This document shows, in pieces, positions 11,593 through 25,586 of a stretch of DNA of 64,000 nucleotides. The position numbers and the translations under genes are program-made. This stretch comes from Sinotaia quadrata (Eukaryota > Mollusca > Gastropoda > Architaenioglossa > Viviparidae), in the NCBI GenBank assembly GCA_028829895.1, contig CM054182.1:64634879-64698878 (forward strand). Direction: 5' to 3'. Positions within the stretch are counted from its first letter, which is position 1, and each line of letters starts with the position of its first letter. The notes below the pieces were generated by a model that saw only the letters and a list, made by a program, of their open reading frames with translations, did not search any database and was not told the DNA's origin.

Positions 11593-13350
11593 ATTGTTAA
11601 ATTGTCAAAGTAACCCAATCTTGGGAACTCATTATGATGATGGTACTTTTTTGTGTCAGATTTGGAGTAACAACTTAGGTTGAGAATATGCTAGAAAATT
11701 GTTGATGCAATCCAAACCAGTTCCAACTGAATGAGTAGTTTTCTGACTAATAATCTCACACTTGTTTATAACAAACTCACCTGATGGGGATGGACCGAAA
11801 GTTTCTTTGTTGAAAAAGTACTCTATTATAATCACTTTGAATTTGAACATAACTAGAGTCCAGTCATAAATGCGATTGTTAACTTGAAAGAATGGGCTTA
11901 GAATATTATCGTACATGTTTGCTATTGATCTATGATTTGAATTAGAGAATGCTTATGTAATTGAACAATTATTTCTATGTTCATTAATTTGACTACATTG
12001 TACATTATACTTGTAAATTTTGATTGATGCTAATTTCTTATGCTGTGTGTGTATCAGGCTAATGAAATTGTTACAGGATTTTGTAAGTTGAGAATGTTTG
12101 TAAGAGAGAAAGGAATTTAGAGATGAAATATTCCTGAAATTTAGGCTGCCTTAATTTGACTTTAGCAGAGGAGCAGGCCTTTTTGTTTTACTTTTGTTAC
12201 AGTGTGCTATGGTGGTTACTGTGCTCTTAGATTATGTTGGTGTGTGAATCCATCATTGTCATCAACTTATCAGTAAAACGTGTTGCTGTAAGTTGATTCC
12301 TGTGAATTCCATTTGAGAGCCAATACAACAGAAATGGTGCCTTGAATTTGGTCTCGAGACTTCACGAAGATTATTTTGAATTATTATATGAATGTTCTTC
12401 ATGGTGTGTTGAGTACTACACGTGAGGATTTGAGAAACATTCCTCCTGATGAGCTTGATAGTGCATGTGAAATTCAGGACGATTCTATCTCACTGAGGAT
12501 TCTGGAATAGTTGTGTAACATACTTACAAGGGACATGTGAGACCATGGCCTGAATAAGAACGACAGTGGCCTGTTGCAAACTGCATGACTATGAACACAT
12601 GCCGGCGACAGCCACCATATTTGAAAAGGTTATATGTATTGACTTTCATTTATTATCTGAAATTCTCATTTCCGTGATGATATTCATGAACTTGATTATA
12701 TATTTATGTTAATTGACTGCTAATGTCTATGCTAGGATAAACTGAATGATTTTCCAGCATTATTGAAAATTGTTGTGAAATGATGTAAATGTCAATGCTC
12801 TTTTCATAATATTCATATGTTTTACTGTTGATTTAATTAATTTATTGTTACATTTATTGACCATTTTACAAATATTGATAACCTTATGTTGGAGAAGAAA
12901 GTGGATGGATGGGGGCTCGCTAAATATAGATTAAAAGATGGATTGTATTCTCCTTTGTTAAGAAGTTTTCAACCTATGGAAATATTATGTGACGGTAAAT
13001 GTTTGTCCTTAATGCTGTGAAATAAGGAAACTTTTACATCGCCCACATATTTTCCAAAGTGAGAGAGACGAGTGGTGTTTTCTGGAGAATTATAATCACA
13101 TAAATTAAGATTCTCACCACTGGTAATTAGTTATGGATGATTAGATAATAATAATTATAAATGATAACTAGTGAGTCGTTGGCGTCATTGTTCATTATCC
13201 AAGCACATATTGTACTCACTTCACCAAATACATCACATTGTTCATCCAGAGAGTTTCTGTGCTGGAGTTCTTTCCTACTGGAGTACTTCCTACACAAGTG
13301 CACACAGAAGCGTTGACTCCTGCCTGACCCAGTTATGTTTGAGGCCATGC
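11340..13350 (+). repeat. R1 dispersed repeat, long copy
   Basis: The core from 11560 (CCTATCCCTATTTCTAGAC) to about 13160 matches the R1 copy at 19.3-20.9 kb, in the same orientation and order. It includes GGCTCGCTAAATATAGATTA near 12914 and AGATTCTCACCACT near 13110. About 45 bp near the left end (11489-11535) recurs as a direct repeat at about 13178-13225, with the cores CATTGTTCAT and GTACTCACTTCACCA. That suggests either terminal direct repeats or the start of a second unit. No transposase or polymerase frame survives. Confidence 0.75.
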
Positions 13351-14715
13351 ATTATATTTCAGACCTATACTGTTCTTAGCTGTCACTCTTCCTTATCCTA
13401 GACCAAGATATCAGTCATCCTTAGTCACAAACCTTGTCTAGAAAGACATCCTATTCAAGACTACAGCTATTCTAGAATAATCCTCCCCTCCAGAGACAAC
13501 ACATCAAATGTTATAATTGGAGAATGTAAACTAAACTGACTGACTCTTGTCAACACGTGCTCACTGAATAGATGGAACTTTCATTACACTATAATGTTAG
13601 TTATAGTGTTACGTACATATAATTTGCATATCTTTTGTGTCAATTGACAGTGTTGTGGTTTAACATCTTAAAAATGGTCTCAGTCTACCGTTTATTACAT
13701 ATTAAATGTCACCAGTTCGTTCATCAAACTCTTCCGTTCATTCTTTCAACTATCTACATGTTTCTAGGCATGGTTGTATGCAAATGTGAGCGAACCTAAT
13801 ATCTATTGATCTGTCTGGGGTGCAACCGATTAAATCAATTTGTTGATTTGATTTGACTTGAGTGAGTGTGATACACTACACTAGCATCTATAACCGCATT
13901 CCACCCACCAAACATAACACTTTCTACAGTATCTCGTTTGTTATGTTTAAAAAAGATTTCTATTGCATGCTTTTCACGTCTTTAACTGCTCGATGTATGC
14001 TAGTGTTTGTGGTTTATGATAAACATAATTCTGCATGCATATAATACTCTCCGTCTTCGGCACATTTCCTCCGTTATTTTCAGCATTACATGTTGTTGAT
14101 CTTAATTCTTTCCTGAAAGTGTTTACAAACAATAAGTCTTTTGTTTTTGATAATCAGATTCCTTGTGCTGTGAGGGGCCTATAATATACATTTACAGATT
14201 TATGAACAGAAGATTGACTATTACTATAATTAACAATATTTCGTTGATGGCCCTACACCGGCTGTTGTTGCCACTAGTAAGGCTGCTACTACAGTTACTA
14301 CTACTGCTGCTATTGCTATTACTATTGCTGTAGCCACTTCTACTATTCTGATGCTTTTGCTACTACTATTGCTGTTGCTGCCACTTCTACACTAAAGGGT
14401 CAATGAACAAAATATAATTTTGATTTATTATTATATGAATACAATCACCATATAAATAGTTTTCAATATTTACGTAAACATTGCTAAATTTGTCTGACAA
14501 TAGAAAGCAACCAAAGGTCTATTTGAAGCTCTACATTTGCGCTTTTATGTTAGGATGCAGGATAAAATGGATGGCATTTTATTACTTCTTTTTATAATTG
14601 TTTGGTACAGGAAATAGCTTTTCGCACACGGCATTTGAAGCCATTAAATGAAACGCATTACAATCCCAAGTCAAAAAAAGAACACCCACCCAACCCAACC
14701 CATCCCACCTACCCA
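13351..14715. other. Spacer, no gene seen
   Basis: AT-rich sequence with degenerate (ACT/GCT) triplets at 14260-14395. No exon, RNA gene or recognisable transposon. Confidence 0.6.
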
Positions 14716-14810
14716 CCTACCCACTCACTCACTCACTCACTCACTCACTCACTCACTCACTCACTCACTCGCCCGCCCAATCACCCACTCACTCACTCAC
14801 TCACTCATGA
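14716..14810. repeat. (ACTC)n microsatellite
   Basis: About 20 tetranucleotide ACTC units with short CCCA interruptions. The THSL-type open frames through it are shadows. Confidence 0.95.
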
Positions 14811-15033
14811 CGAAAATAAAACAAAGATAAATCAACAATATATAAGCTGAAAACTCTGAAATGTCAAATTAAAAAAAACGAACAGCAATTGCGTTTTAAT
14901 AAACGATTAAATAAAGTAAGTATTCAGGAAAAAAACGCCATTTTATTGAAAACAATACTTGACTGTTAGAAACGTAAATAATCATAGACGTAACTGCATA
15001 CTCTGTTGGGATATGACGATTCTTTCAAACAAA

Positions 15034-15284
15034 ATACAACAACCTCGTGTTCTAAATTCAATACAACAACCTCGTGTTCTAAATTCAATACAACAACCTC
15101 GTGTTCTAAATTCAATACAACAACCTCGTGTTCTAAATTCAATACAACAACCTCGTGTTCTAAATTCAATACAACAACCTCATGTTCTAAATTCAATACA
15201 ACAACCTCGTGTTCTAAATTCAATACAACAACCTCATGTTCTAAATTCAATACAACAACCTCGTGTTCTAAATTCAATACAGTA
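15034..15284. repeat. 27-bp minisatellite, 9 copies
   Basis: Nine 27-bp units begin every 27 bases from 15034, containing ACAACCTCGTGTTCTAAATT. Two units carry CATG in place of CGTG. Because 27 is divisible by three, the array is open in several frames (IQQPRVLNS on plus, VVLNLEHEV on minus). These simultaneous open frames show the openness comes from periodicity rather than coding. Confidence 0.95.
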
Positions 15285-15515
15285 CAGTCATGGAGTCGCT
15301 CTTGCATCAATTGAAGTGTGCCGATATCTTGTCTCTAATGTTCAAAAAGCAGTAAACTTTTATTGTAAAGGGCAATGCATCCCAAAATTCTTAAATCAGC
15401 TTAACAACCCAGAAATGATGATGTACCATTTAAAGTCATAGACTTTGTGGACAGGGTGGAACATCTCTACCACTATGACTATGTTATAACACAAATTCCA
15501 CTATGTAGCATCGAT
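15285..15515. other. Spacer continuing an open frame, no gene supported
   Basis: The plus frame of the 27-bp array remains open to 15441, but the text after the array matches nothing known. I see no splice site or promoter that would support a gene. Confidence 0.45.
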
Positions 15516-15517
15516 AT

Positions 15518-15581
<64 letters not shown>

Positions 15582-15602
15582 GGGAGGGAGGGAGAGGGAG
15601 AG
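15518..15602. repeat. (GT)n(GA)n compound microsatellite
   Basis: GT repeats to about 15560, then GA and GGGA repeats to about 15602. Confidence 0.95.
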
Positions 15603-16557
15603 ACTGTGGATGACACTCGTTCTGGAATTCAGCAAGAGTACATTGCTAGTTACAATTAAGTCAAATTTGAAACCTTAGCACGTATATGTGACGCTGGCTT
15701 CATTTAAAGTAGTCAGCAAATGCACCAGTCTTTTTCGGTTGCAAATTTGTGAATTAAGCGCAGGGTCATTGGTAGATGTGAAGTAGCGTAGAAAAAATGT
15801 ACTGCTGTTAACGATCTGATCAGCCAACCAATTAAAAGCAAGCTGCCAATTAATCAACCATTAATCCAATTATCCATCCATCCAGCCTAAAAACTTAACA
15901 GTCTCCCAGTCAGTTACCCAATCCGTAATCCAGCCAAGAGACCAGCCAGTCACCAGCCAGTCACCAGCCAAAATATTAAAGTAAACATCCATCAGTTTTA
16001 ATAAGCAATCATCTAATTAACTAGCATACCAGCAATTTAGTTAAAAATACAACAAACAAAATCAATTAACCAATCGAACTGTTAACTCGCATTAAGCCAA
16101 CAAACTATCCAATCAGTTAATCATTCAGTCAGCCAAAGACCACCACCACCACCATTATCACCACCACCGCCACCAAAAATCAGCAGCACAGATAATAAGG
16201 AACGAGCACCAACATTTATTTAATGTTTAATTATATGGATAATAAAAAATTAACAATTCGAATTCTGCATTGAACGTCCGCAATCGCTTCATATTGTCTT
16301 TAGTCATAAAACATAATGATAAGTATTTATATTTATTGTTATAATGACAGTTACACCAACGAAACTGAAAGCCGGCTTGGTTTGTATAGATGATATAGAT
16401 GAGGGACATAAAACATTCAGCAACATTTAAAAAAAAAATCTTGGTCTAGTTATAAAAATAAATGTCACTAAGGGCGTTAATCAGGCAATCATGGGTTTCC
16501 GTCATGATGACAGATGCATTATCGCAGCTCTGAAGCATTAGGCATATTCGATTGTCA
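15603..16557. other. Spacer with CCAT/CCAG-rich degenerate repeats, no gene
   Basis: Short loosely repeated CCAGCCAGTCA and CCATCC strings at 15830-15970 and CCACCACCA at 16140-16175. Nothing else recognised. Confidence 0.6.
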
Positions 16558-16710
<153 letters not shown>

Positions 16711-17620
16711 TAGAATTGTAAGATAGAAATTTGCTTATAAAGTGAAGGATTTTAAACTAGAATTCATTGACAAAAGTCTTCCATTCATAATAGGCGTTTC
16801 CGAAAAGAATATTTTGATTGCATTCTGACAGTTAAAAATGTTAAGGACGTTAGCATTAAAAAATGTAAAGTATTTGGCAAGCTAGTATAAAAGCTTGCAT
16901 TTTAAGTTATTTTATATAACTGAACTTTTAAGAACAGACTAGAACTTTCTGGTATATATCTTTCAAAATTAATGTGCATAATCTTCAGTCTCGCAAAAAA
17001 TGAAACGTGTGCGAATCTAATTAAGGAAAAGGAAATAACTTCCCCTTTCTGCCCCCTTTGTGACGTTGAAAAATATAAGACATATTCAACGCTTGGGTGT
17101 ATGATAAAAATAATTCTACGAATCATTTAATGTACGTTGTATTGCGTCACGATTTCCTGCCAGTTGTTTTGATGGGGGATTTGGATATAAACATAGCTCA
17201 ACATTTATGAAGTATATTGTGTGCTGGATAAAGGCATATATTAATTTTTTTTCTACTGTTAATTTGGTATTGATTCACTGTTTTGTTTTTAAACCAAAAA
17301 TCATACAAACTTTTTTAAAAAACGTATAGGAAGCTGAAAATAGACATTTAAAGTACAAATTATTTTATTTCTCTCCAAAGATTACCAACCCACGCAAACT
17401 AACAACCTTTCGCCCTTTTCAGTTTCCTTAAGTTTAACTTAGAGAATGTCTCCAATTTCAAGAAAACACAATTATCGACCATTATAAATCCCCAGCGCAT
17501 TTTGCCTGCATGTTTATCTTCTTTTCTTTTTCATTTATGCAAGAGTACTACAACAAAGGTATATTTTAATGTAAATTATACAAATATGTTTCAAAGTTAC
17601 TTTTACACTTTGTCATTACG
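16711..17620. other. AT-rich spacer, no gene seen
   Basis: No exon, repeat array or transposon recognised. Confidence 0.55.
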
Positions 17621-17865
<245 letters not shown>

Positions 17866-18519
17866 GTGTGTCTGCATAAGTTCGTGCATTTGCGAGTCAG
17901 CACCTGTAAGTGTGTGTGCGTGCGTATGAGGTTTGATTGAGCATATTCGTTAGTTAGAAAAACTTCCTCTCAAAGATGGAAATACATTTGCGGCATGAAA
18001 GTTTCATTATACTATACACAAAATAACATCAGTAACTCACTCTCCAGAACACACATTCACTAAAAATCACTTGGTTTCATTGCAATATGAATTTATTATA
18101 GTGAAAATGTTACGTGTGCTTGAAGCAGTATTATGTATGAATTGTCGGCTGTAGACTGCATTTGGCCATGATAAATCTTAGACCAATTAAACTGTAGTTA
18201 AATAATAAAATCGAGGCAAGCATTTCGATGGAGTTAATGTTATAGATCGCATTAAAAGCTTCATCTTCTGTTTTTTGAAAGGTTGAAGAATTAAATTTCG
18301 AAATATAATATTCGGCAAAAGTCGCTCTTGGAATTATAAAAATACGTCCTTGCCAGTTTTTTGTTTAAGGCGTGCACAGCCTTGAGGGCTTCTCGGCATT
18401 TCAAGTTTTTATTTGATCTCTCACGATTCTCTTTTAGCTACATTATCTTCAGAAGTTTGGAATTTCTCTCTCAGAATGTTCTTTTAGCTATATTAATTGT
18501 TTGGAGTTTTTCTCTCTAG
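17866..18519. other. AT-rich spacer, no gene seen
   Basis: Nothing recognised beyond a diverged duplication containing CTTTTAGCTA near 18430-18500. Confidence 0.55.
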
Positions 18520-19075
18520 AGTTAAACAATGACATATTTTGACAAAGGCTAGAATTTGTATCATAACATATATTGACATAGGGTAGAGTTTGTACCAATA
18601 ATATATAGTGACAAATGCTTAAGTTTGTCACAGTAACTTATTTGGACAAAGACTAGAGATTGTCAAAATAACAATTACTGACAAAGACTAGAATTTGTAG
18701 CAATAACGTATATTGGCAAAGGGTAGAGATTGCAACAATAACAAATATTGACAAAGGTTATGGTGTGTAGCAATAACATATACTGACAAAAATTACAGTT
18801 TGTAGCAATAACATACATAGACAAAGGATAGAGTTTGTACAGTCACATAGATTGACAAATCGAGAGCTTGTACAATAACATATATTGAAAAAGACTAGAG
18901 CTTGTACAATAACATATACTGACAAAGACTAGAGCTTGTACAATAACATATACTGACAAAGACTAGAGCTTGTACAATAACATATACTGACAAAGACTAG
19001 AGCTTGTACAATAACATATACTGACAAAGACTAGAGCTTGTACAATAACATATATTGAAAAAGACGAGAGTTTTT
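18520..19075. repeat. 34-bp minisatellite, diverged on the left, homogeneous on the right
   Basis: Roughly 15 units of about 34-36 bp built around CAATAACATATACTGACAAA and GACTAGAGCTTGTA. Copies from 18530 to 18840 are strongly diverged, while those from about 18890 to 19040 are almost identical. This points to recent expansion at the right side. Confidence 0.9.
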
Positions 19076-19317
19076 AGCTGTCGCACAATGGTTTATGTAG
19101 CCATACTCACCTCTCATCTAAAAGTAGACTATACGTAAATGCACCTTCTAGAAAGGCTACTTTTATCTTCGGGCTGGAAACATACTTGAATGTACTAGAA
19201 ACTCACTATTACCTACTTTATACGTTCTCAGACTGAAGTGAAGAGGCGTCTAGCGAATAGCTACAAGTTAAATTAGGAAAATATTGAAGAAATAATATTA
19301 AGATTACAACGATAAAA

Positions 19318-20900
19318 GTATACACTATTTGTCTATCCCTATTTCCAGACTTAACTGTTAAATTGTCAAAGTCACCCGACCTTAGGCACTCCTTATGATA
19401 GTAATTTTGAAAGTGTCAGAGTTGGAGTAAACACTCGAATTGAGAATATGTTAGAACTTGCTAATAAAATGCAAACCAGCTCCAATTGGATTAGTTTTTA
19501 TTATCCAGTGTTTAAGGTTTACGAGAACAAGACCAGCCAATGGTCTGAGATCAAAAGTTTACCTGTTGTAGAGAATTCTATTGTCTAATCTTTTGAATGA
19601 TGTGTGCCAAGGAATAGTCATGAAAGGAAGTCATTAGCTTAATGTTGAGTTAACTGACTGATTGAGAGAGAATGGACTTAGAAATATTTTGTGCATATTT
19701 GCTAATGATGTTTTATACTTGCGTTTTACATAGAAATTTATAATGAGAGTAAACTATTATTTCTAGAAATTGTAAACTATGATGCTTACACGTGCTTTGC
19801 TAAACACTTGACATTGTTCATATTGAACCCTCTCATAAAACTATTATGTTGTATGCATGTATCGGGCTGATAAATAGGGTTGCAGGAAACTGTAAGTGGC
19901 GACTTGAATGTAAGAAATTCTGGAATTAAAAAGTAATAAACTGGAAACTTATCATTTGCTCCTGATTATATTTTTCAGGAGAAAAGCAGCCTTTCCTTGT
20001 TTTATCAGAATCTCCTGGTTTATTGATTATAGATTATTTGACCATGGCAGACGTGATATGTAGGTGCCACTGTGAATAAGTGCAATGAATATACTGCACT
20101 CCATTGATGTATGGTGGCAAGGTATGCTGACTACATAGAGCAATCTTTGGTACAAGGAGGTGACTGGAAATTGTAACAGTTGTTATCCTACTTGAGGGAA
20201 CTATTATATATGGCAGAGTGCCAGATTAGCCTCAACAGGATAGCAGAAGTATTCTACACTGTAAGGAATAAAACACAGAATATACGTGAGCAATAACTTG
20301 TGACTATGTAACAAAAGAGTATGAAAGACTATTGAGACACTTCCTAAACTACATAGAAACAATTATCACTTATTTCAACAACTCCATTTCTGTTCTATCC
20401 CATGAACTATCCCATGATTTGTATTGACCCTACTCTATTGAAATGTGTGCTACGATATACGACTGTATAGATATTAAAATTATTTGAACGTGGTTTCATG
20501 GGAATATTGATGTCAAGTAATTTCCTTCAATGTATCTGATATAGATATATTTCATCGTTGATCTAATAAATCTATTGTTATATTTATTGATCTTATTACA
20601 CATGATGATAAACTTATGTTGGAGAAGAAAATGGGGGGATTGGGGATCGCTTAATATAGATTAAAGACGGATTTGTCTTCTCTTTTAGTAAGAAGGTTTC
20701 CACCTACAGAAATATTGTCTGACAGTAAATGTTTGTGTTTAATGTTGTTGAAGAGAGACGAGTGGTGCAGATGGAGAAATATTAATAATATAAATTAAAA
20801 TTCTCATCACTTGTAATTATTTATGGACGATTAATTAATTAATAATAATCATAACCATTAACTAGGTGGTGTTAGTGTCACACAAAGCATAGCTTAGCCA
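19318..20900 (+). repeat. R1 dispersed repeat, long copy used as reference
   Basis: It starts with TATTTGTCTATCCCTATTTC and carries the conserved short frame (19397-19588), then TGCTAAACACTTGACATTGT and AAACTGTAAG. Next come ACTCCATTGATGTATGGTGG, GTGGTTTCATGGGAATATTG and TTATGTTGGAGAAGAAA. It ends near AATAATAATCATAACCATTA. The same blocks in the same order recur in four other places in the window. No terminal inverted repeats or long direct repeats were recognised with confidence. Confidence 0.8.
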
Positions 20901-22309
20901 CGTGAACGAAAATATACCAGAAACTCATCTGTAAGTCATCATTTGAATGCAGCTTACTGTTGAGGCAACGTGTATTTTAGATCTTGGCCTTAATAAGTTA
21001 GAATCACATTACTAACTCTTAAAACTTTGGCATTCCTATTGCATTCCTTTGGCATTCTTATTGCAATCCTTTGGCATTCTTATTGCAATCCTTTGGCATT
21101 TCTATAGTCACGTTTCAAGGCACATTTCAGGGATGCTTGTATTACTTTGGTAGTTTGTTTTTATTTTTTTATTGTTTGATGTTTGCTATTATTATTATTT
21201 TGCGAAAATTAGTAAAGTTTTCACGAAGACATGCTAAGCTTTCAATACTTTTGGTTAAAGAAGAATTTTTAAAATACTTTTGTAGTTAAGATATTACGCT
21301 CTCTTTTTGTGGACACAAAGATACTGAATGTAAATGGGAATATTCAAGTTGATTCTTCTGTTCAACCCTTTAACCACAATGTTAACTCTTGCCAAGGAGC
21401 ATGTTGATGTCTGTTTAAAAGAAATACAAATACGCAAAAGACAAACAAAACACTTCCAAGCATACCAGCAAAGAAACAAACACCAGCCTAGCAAACCGAT
21501 AAATCGAAAGATCAGACCATACATTTCTTATAAATTTAATGATCGATAGCTCAGATGATCAATATACATTAGAAGAGTACTAAAAGCAGTTTCATCAGTA
21601 AGAGCAAAGCAAATAAAGTCGATAATGTATTATCACTCAGACAGGAAATTAGAGGATAAATAAGACGTTATTACATCCATTTCATTCAACACCACTCGAG
21701 GTAAATTTGTTAACATATAAAAACACGCAAACTTTGTCAAGGCTGATGGAAAGTTTAATTTGTACAACGAGGAAATTTTTGAATTTTGTGCACTAACGAA
21801 AACTCTTAGATAACTTGTATATTTATGTACATATATTTTTACAAAGATATGTTAAGAACTAAGTCTTTATCGCTGTTAAAACAGAAATGATACAGAATCA
21901 GAAATACATATGCATGTAATGCTTTGCCCTGGTAAGTAAATAACTATTACTAACAACTAAAACATTTTCAGGCTAATTAAGTCGATTAGTGTAGTTCGCC
22001 ATTATAAATGAAGCCACCCCCCACCCCCCGAAAATAAAAGAAGCTTCACATAAATGCAAGAAAACAATTGAAAAGCGCCAACCAAACTAAAAGAATCAAG
22101 TTATTTAAATAAAATGGTATTTATTAAGTTGTCCAAAGATAATAATAATTTAATAGCTTTGTATACTGAAATAACATCAAGAAGAATAGTGCTTGATTTC
22201 TGAGTCAAAATCATAGCTTTAATGTTAATACGAAGCAAACTATGTTTGGTTTCTGACATTTCATTTATGAGACACGAGTGCTTTATGATATCCATTTTAT
22301 ATTATATCT
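20901..22309. other. AT-rich spacer, no gene seen
   Basis: It includes three 22-bp units with ATTGCAATCCTTTGGCATTC at 21040-21105. Short open frames at 21071-21549 on both strands have no recognisable features. Confidence 0.55.
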
Positions 22310-22880
22310 GCATTACTAAAGCTCATTTCAGCGTCACAGTATATCCGATATTATTATACCATGTAGAAGTCCCATAATGCACTATTATATATATTTATGA
22401 GACGTGATATATTCGGTTTTATTATATCTTGTATATCACAGATTACAGGTTTTATTATATTAATTTACGAGACAAAATATACCCGGTTGTATTATACTAT
22501 GCATAAGTCAGTCACAGAATACAGGGTTTATTATTTCCTGTATGAGACGCAATATACCTTGTTTTATTATATCATATATAATTCACAGAACACAGTTTTT
22601 ATTATGATCATTTATGAGACACAATATACCCTGTTTAAGATTTAATATTTAGTCGCAGAATACTGCTTTTCTAATTTTTCATTTATGACACGCAGTGACC
22701 CAGTTTTATTATTTCATGCTTTTATCGCAGAATACCGGTTGTCTCGTTTAAGAGACACAATATGTCCAGTATTTTTGATATAATGTATAGTCGTAGAATA
22801 CTGATTTTATTATTTTGTATTTTCATTAGTCTTGGTTTTATTATTTTATGTATAGTTACAGAATACTAAGCTTATTATAC
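22310..22880. repeat. Strongly diverged tandem repeat (~50 bp unit)
   Basis: Repeated but poorly conserved strings such as TCACAGAATAC, TTTTATTATATC and TATGAGACxCAATATACC recur about every 45-55 bp. The array is old; unit borders cannot be fixed by eye. Confidence 0.65.
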
Positions 22881-22931
22881 TTAAGAAAAGTATATCAGGT
22901 TAATGTTACTTAATAGATATGATAGGCTTAT

Positions 22932-23150
22932 GTTATTTATTAGATGTAATATAACAGGTTTACGTTATTTAGTAGATGTAATATAACAGGTTTACGTTAT
23001 TTAGTAGATGTAATATAACAGGTTTACGTTATTTAGTAGATGTAATATAACAGGTTTACGTTATTTATTAGATGTAATATAACAGGTTTACGTTATTTAG
23101 AAGATGTAATATAACAGGTTTACGTTATTTAGAAGATGTAATATAACAGA
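22932..23150. repeat. 32-bp minisatellite, 7 copies
   Basis: Seven 32-bp units start with GTTATTTAGTAGATGTAATA, at 22932, 22964, 22996, 23028, 23060, 23092 and 23124. Confidence 0.95.
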
Positions 23151-25586
23151 TCTGTGCTGTCTGTTACATGAGATGCAATAGACAAGTCTTCTCGAGTACT
23201 GAAGTGCTGTGTAACTGATTTCGTTAAATTACAGTAATTTATTTGTCAGACAGAATATACAGAATATGAATCAAGACCATACCCCCCCCCCCGACATCCA
23301 TATTTATAATAAACCAATCAGCCACTCTCCATTTTTCAGCCATCTTACTAAGACCATCCTCAATCCATCCATACAAACCAATCAGTCACTCTCCATTTTA
23401 TCAGTCTTCTCTCAAAGACAATCCCCAAATACATTCATTAATCATCGCATCTATCAACATCTATTAATTTATTCGTCTAATTCATTCATCCGTCATCCCA
23501 CTCACCACCAATCCATCCATCGGACCACGTGATTTGCAGTGTGTGTTGAAATTTATTTCCTTTCCTTTATTTCTCACATGCTGGTAAATATAAGCCACCC
23601 CCTTTAGAACACTATTCATTCGCTTTAACACTATATCATAGTCACAAGATAATAAAGTTAATTCATGCATTCAATGCCAGAAAATAAAGTGTAACGTGAA
23701 TTAAAGTTTAGGCGCTTAAAACTCCTGACAAGAAACATTATCTCTTGTTACATGTTTTATAAGCGACCTCTCCTAAACAACACATGCTCATAAAAAATGA
23801 ATTTCAAACAAGAACAAAAATAATAAGCAAACAAGTGAAACAAACTCACATAAAATAACTAATACATCATCTCCCACCCCCATCCCCAGAACAAATAAAA
23901 TTAGATTCATCCCATCATTCTAATTATCTATTGTCACGGGAAAAGCATGGAGTCAAAATTATATTTTATTTCACGGTCTGCACAGACTGCTAACGGACTA
24001 AGGGAAGTAATCCCTGTAAAAAGCGTTTATAATTTGTTCACCAGAATCTCAACTAGCCCAGACAGACGTATGTAGACAGAGTGTGTGTATAATTTCATGC
24101 ATATAAGGAGAATTATATATATGTTGAATGAATCCATTTATATTCATATATGCATGAATGATGCTTGTCTATGGGCCAAATGGCTAATGCACAGTAGATT
24201 TTGCCTTAGCTAGCAAGATGCATGCAGATAAAACGCATGCATCAGTGAATTATTATCACGAGGTACAAACTTCTAGAACCTTCTGGAGCTCTCAGAAAAA
24301 GTATATAAGGGAGGGGAGGAGATTAGAATTTTCATGATGAATGCAGGAATTATATATGAAGATATTAACTTCATTTTCTGGTGAAACCTCGTATATGGAC
24401 ATTTCACTAAGGAGAGTTGGGAATATATCTTTCCACCCGTTTCTTCATCCATCGACCACCAAGCATTAAAGCAACGAAGCAACTTATTTAAATACATCCT
24501 GGCGAAGTGAAAAGTTCGACCTTCAAGACAGTTTATGTATGCAACGTTAGTTGCATGCAGTTAATGACAGACGAGCCATTTTCGTCTCTCTTTTGGGCTT
24601 TGTTTTGAAGTTCCTATTCCGCAGTTGGAGGGATAATAATTTTGGGAGTCCTACAGACCCAAGAGGCATTACGTCCATTAACGTGATGACACACTTCACT
24701 AGATGAATCATTTGGTAATGATGGACATCACTGAGGTTTTCCGTTGTCACCATAACCAGAGAAATCAGCGATAATTACCAAAGTGGCAACAGCCAACGCA
24801 CAGATCTGCCCATATAAGGCAAATCTGAGATGGCGACCCGATCTGGAGATCTTCCCTGTCAAGCAATGCAGTGATTGCATCATCTTTTCTTCAAAGCACC
24901 CCTTATGAGTGACTTGTGAGATTACGTCACCCCTCTTCCAACATTGACAGTACTGAGTGAGTAGTTAAAATAGAAGGCAAAAGCACATCTAGAACTGTAG
25001 AGCTGATTTAAGAATAAGAACATTTAATCGTATTCTTGTCGGACTGATATTCACTATTGTTATTATTGATATATAATATGAACTTTAATATGGTGGAAAA
25101 TCCATGCCTATTACGTGTATGAATTGTTGTTCATGATAGCGATGCGATTTACCACATAAGAATTGTATATTTACTTTTGTTTTCACTTTTTTGAATATCA
25201 TCCATTTTCATCCCCCTACCCCCTACCCCCTACCAAGTGTATGACATTGTTAAGGTCTATGCTTGATTTAACAACTGTGTGAAAGAGAAATGCCCCAATT
25301 AGGTTAATAAAACCTAATTTTCACTTTCTAAAAATTTGTTATTCACAGTTTTTGAGAGGGGCAAAAGAATTTGTATTTTTTTGTTCTGTTCATCTGTTTG
25401 TCCAGTATTCACTACTATGGTACTCACACACTCGGACGCACAGCCAATAAAACGTTCCTTTGCATGACAGAATAAAACGGGCCCCACCCAACCATCAATG
25501 GTGTCTGTATGTGTCTTTTGTAACATCTTGAGAGACCCACAGGAACAGTCTAAAGAGACCTCCCTGGTTCTCTGTGACATCTATTT
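23151..25586. other. Spacer, no gene; HSE/TATA motif listed separately
   Basis: It contains poly-C (23282-23292), loosely repeated CCATCCAT/CAATCA strings at 23300-23525, and a CCCCCTAC triplicate near 25212-25233. I found no exon or transposon. Confidence 0.55.
24271..24309 (+). promoter_or_regulatory. Heat-shock-element-like inverted GAA repeats followed by a TATA box
   Basis: At 24271-24288 the sequence TTCTAGAACCTTCTGGAG gives four alternating 5-bp modules, TTCnnGAAnnTTCnnGAG. Three are perfect and the last has one mismatch; this is the HSF-binding layout. TATATAAG follows at 24302-24309, 13 bp downstream of the element. This arrangement is typical of heat-inducible animal promoters. No downstream open reading frame longer than a few tens of codons is visible on the plus strand, so the target could be a non-coding transcript, a distant exon, or nothing. 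Confidence 0.4.

Noticed and set aside
14959..15441. 160-residue repeat protein with IQQPRVLNS units
   Set aside because: The 27-bp array is open in several frames on both strands, which signals periodicity and not coding.
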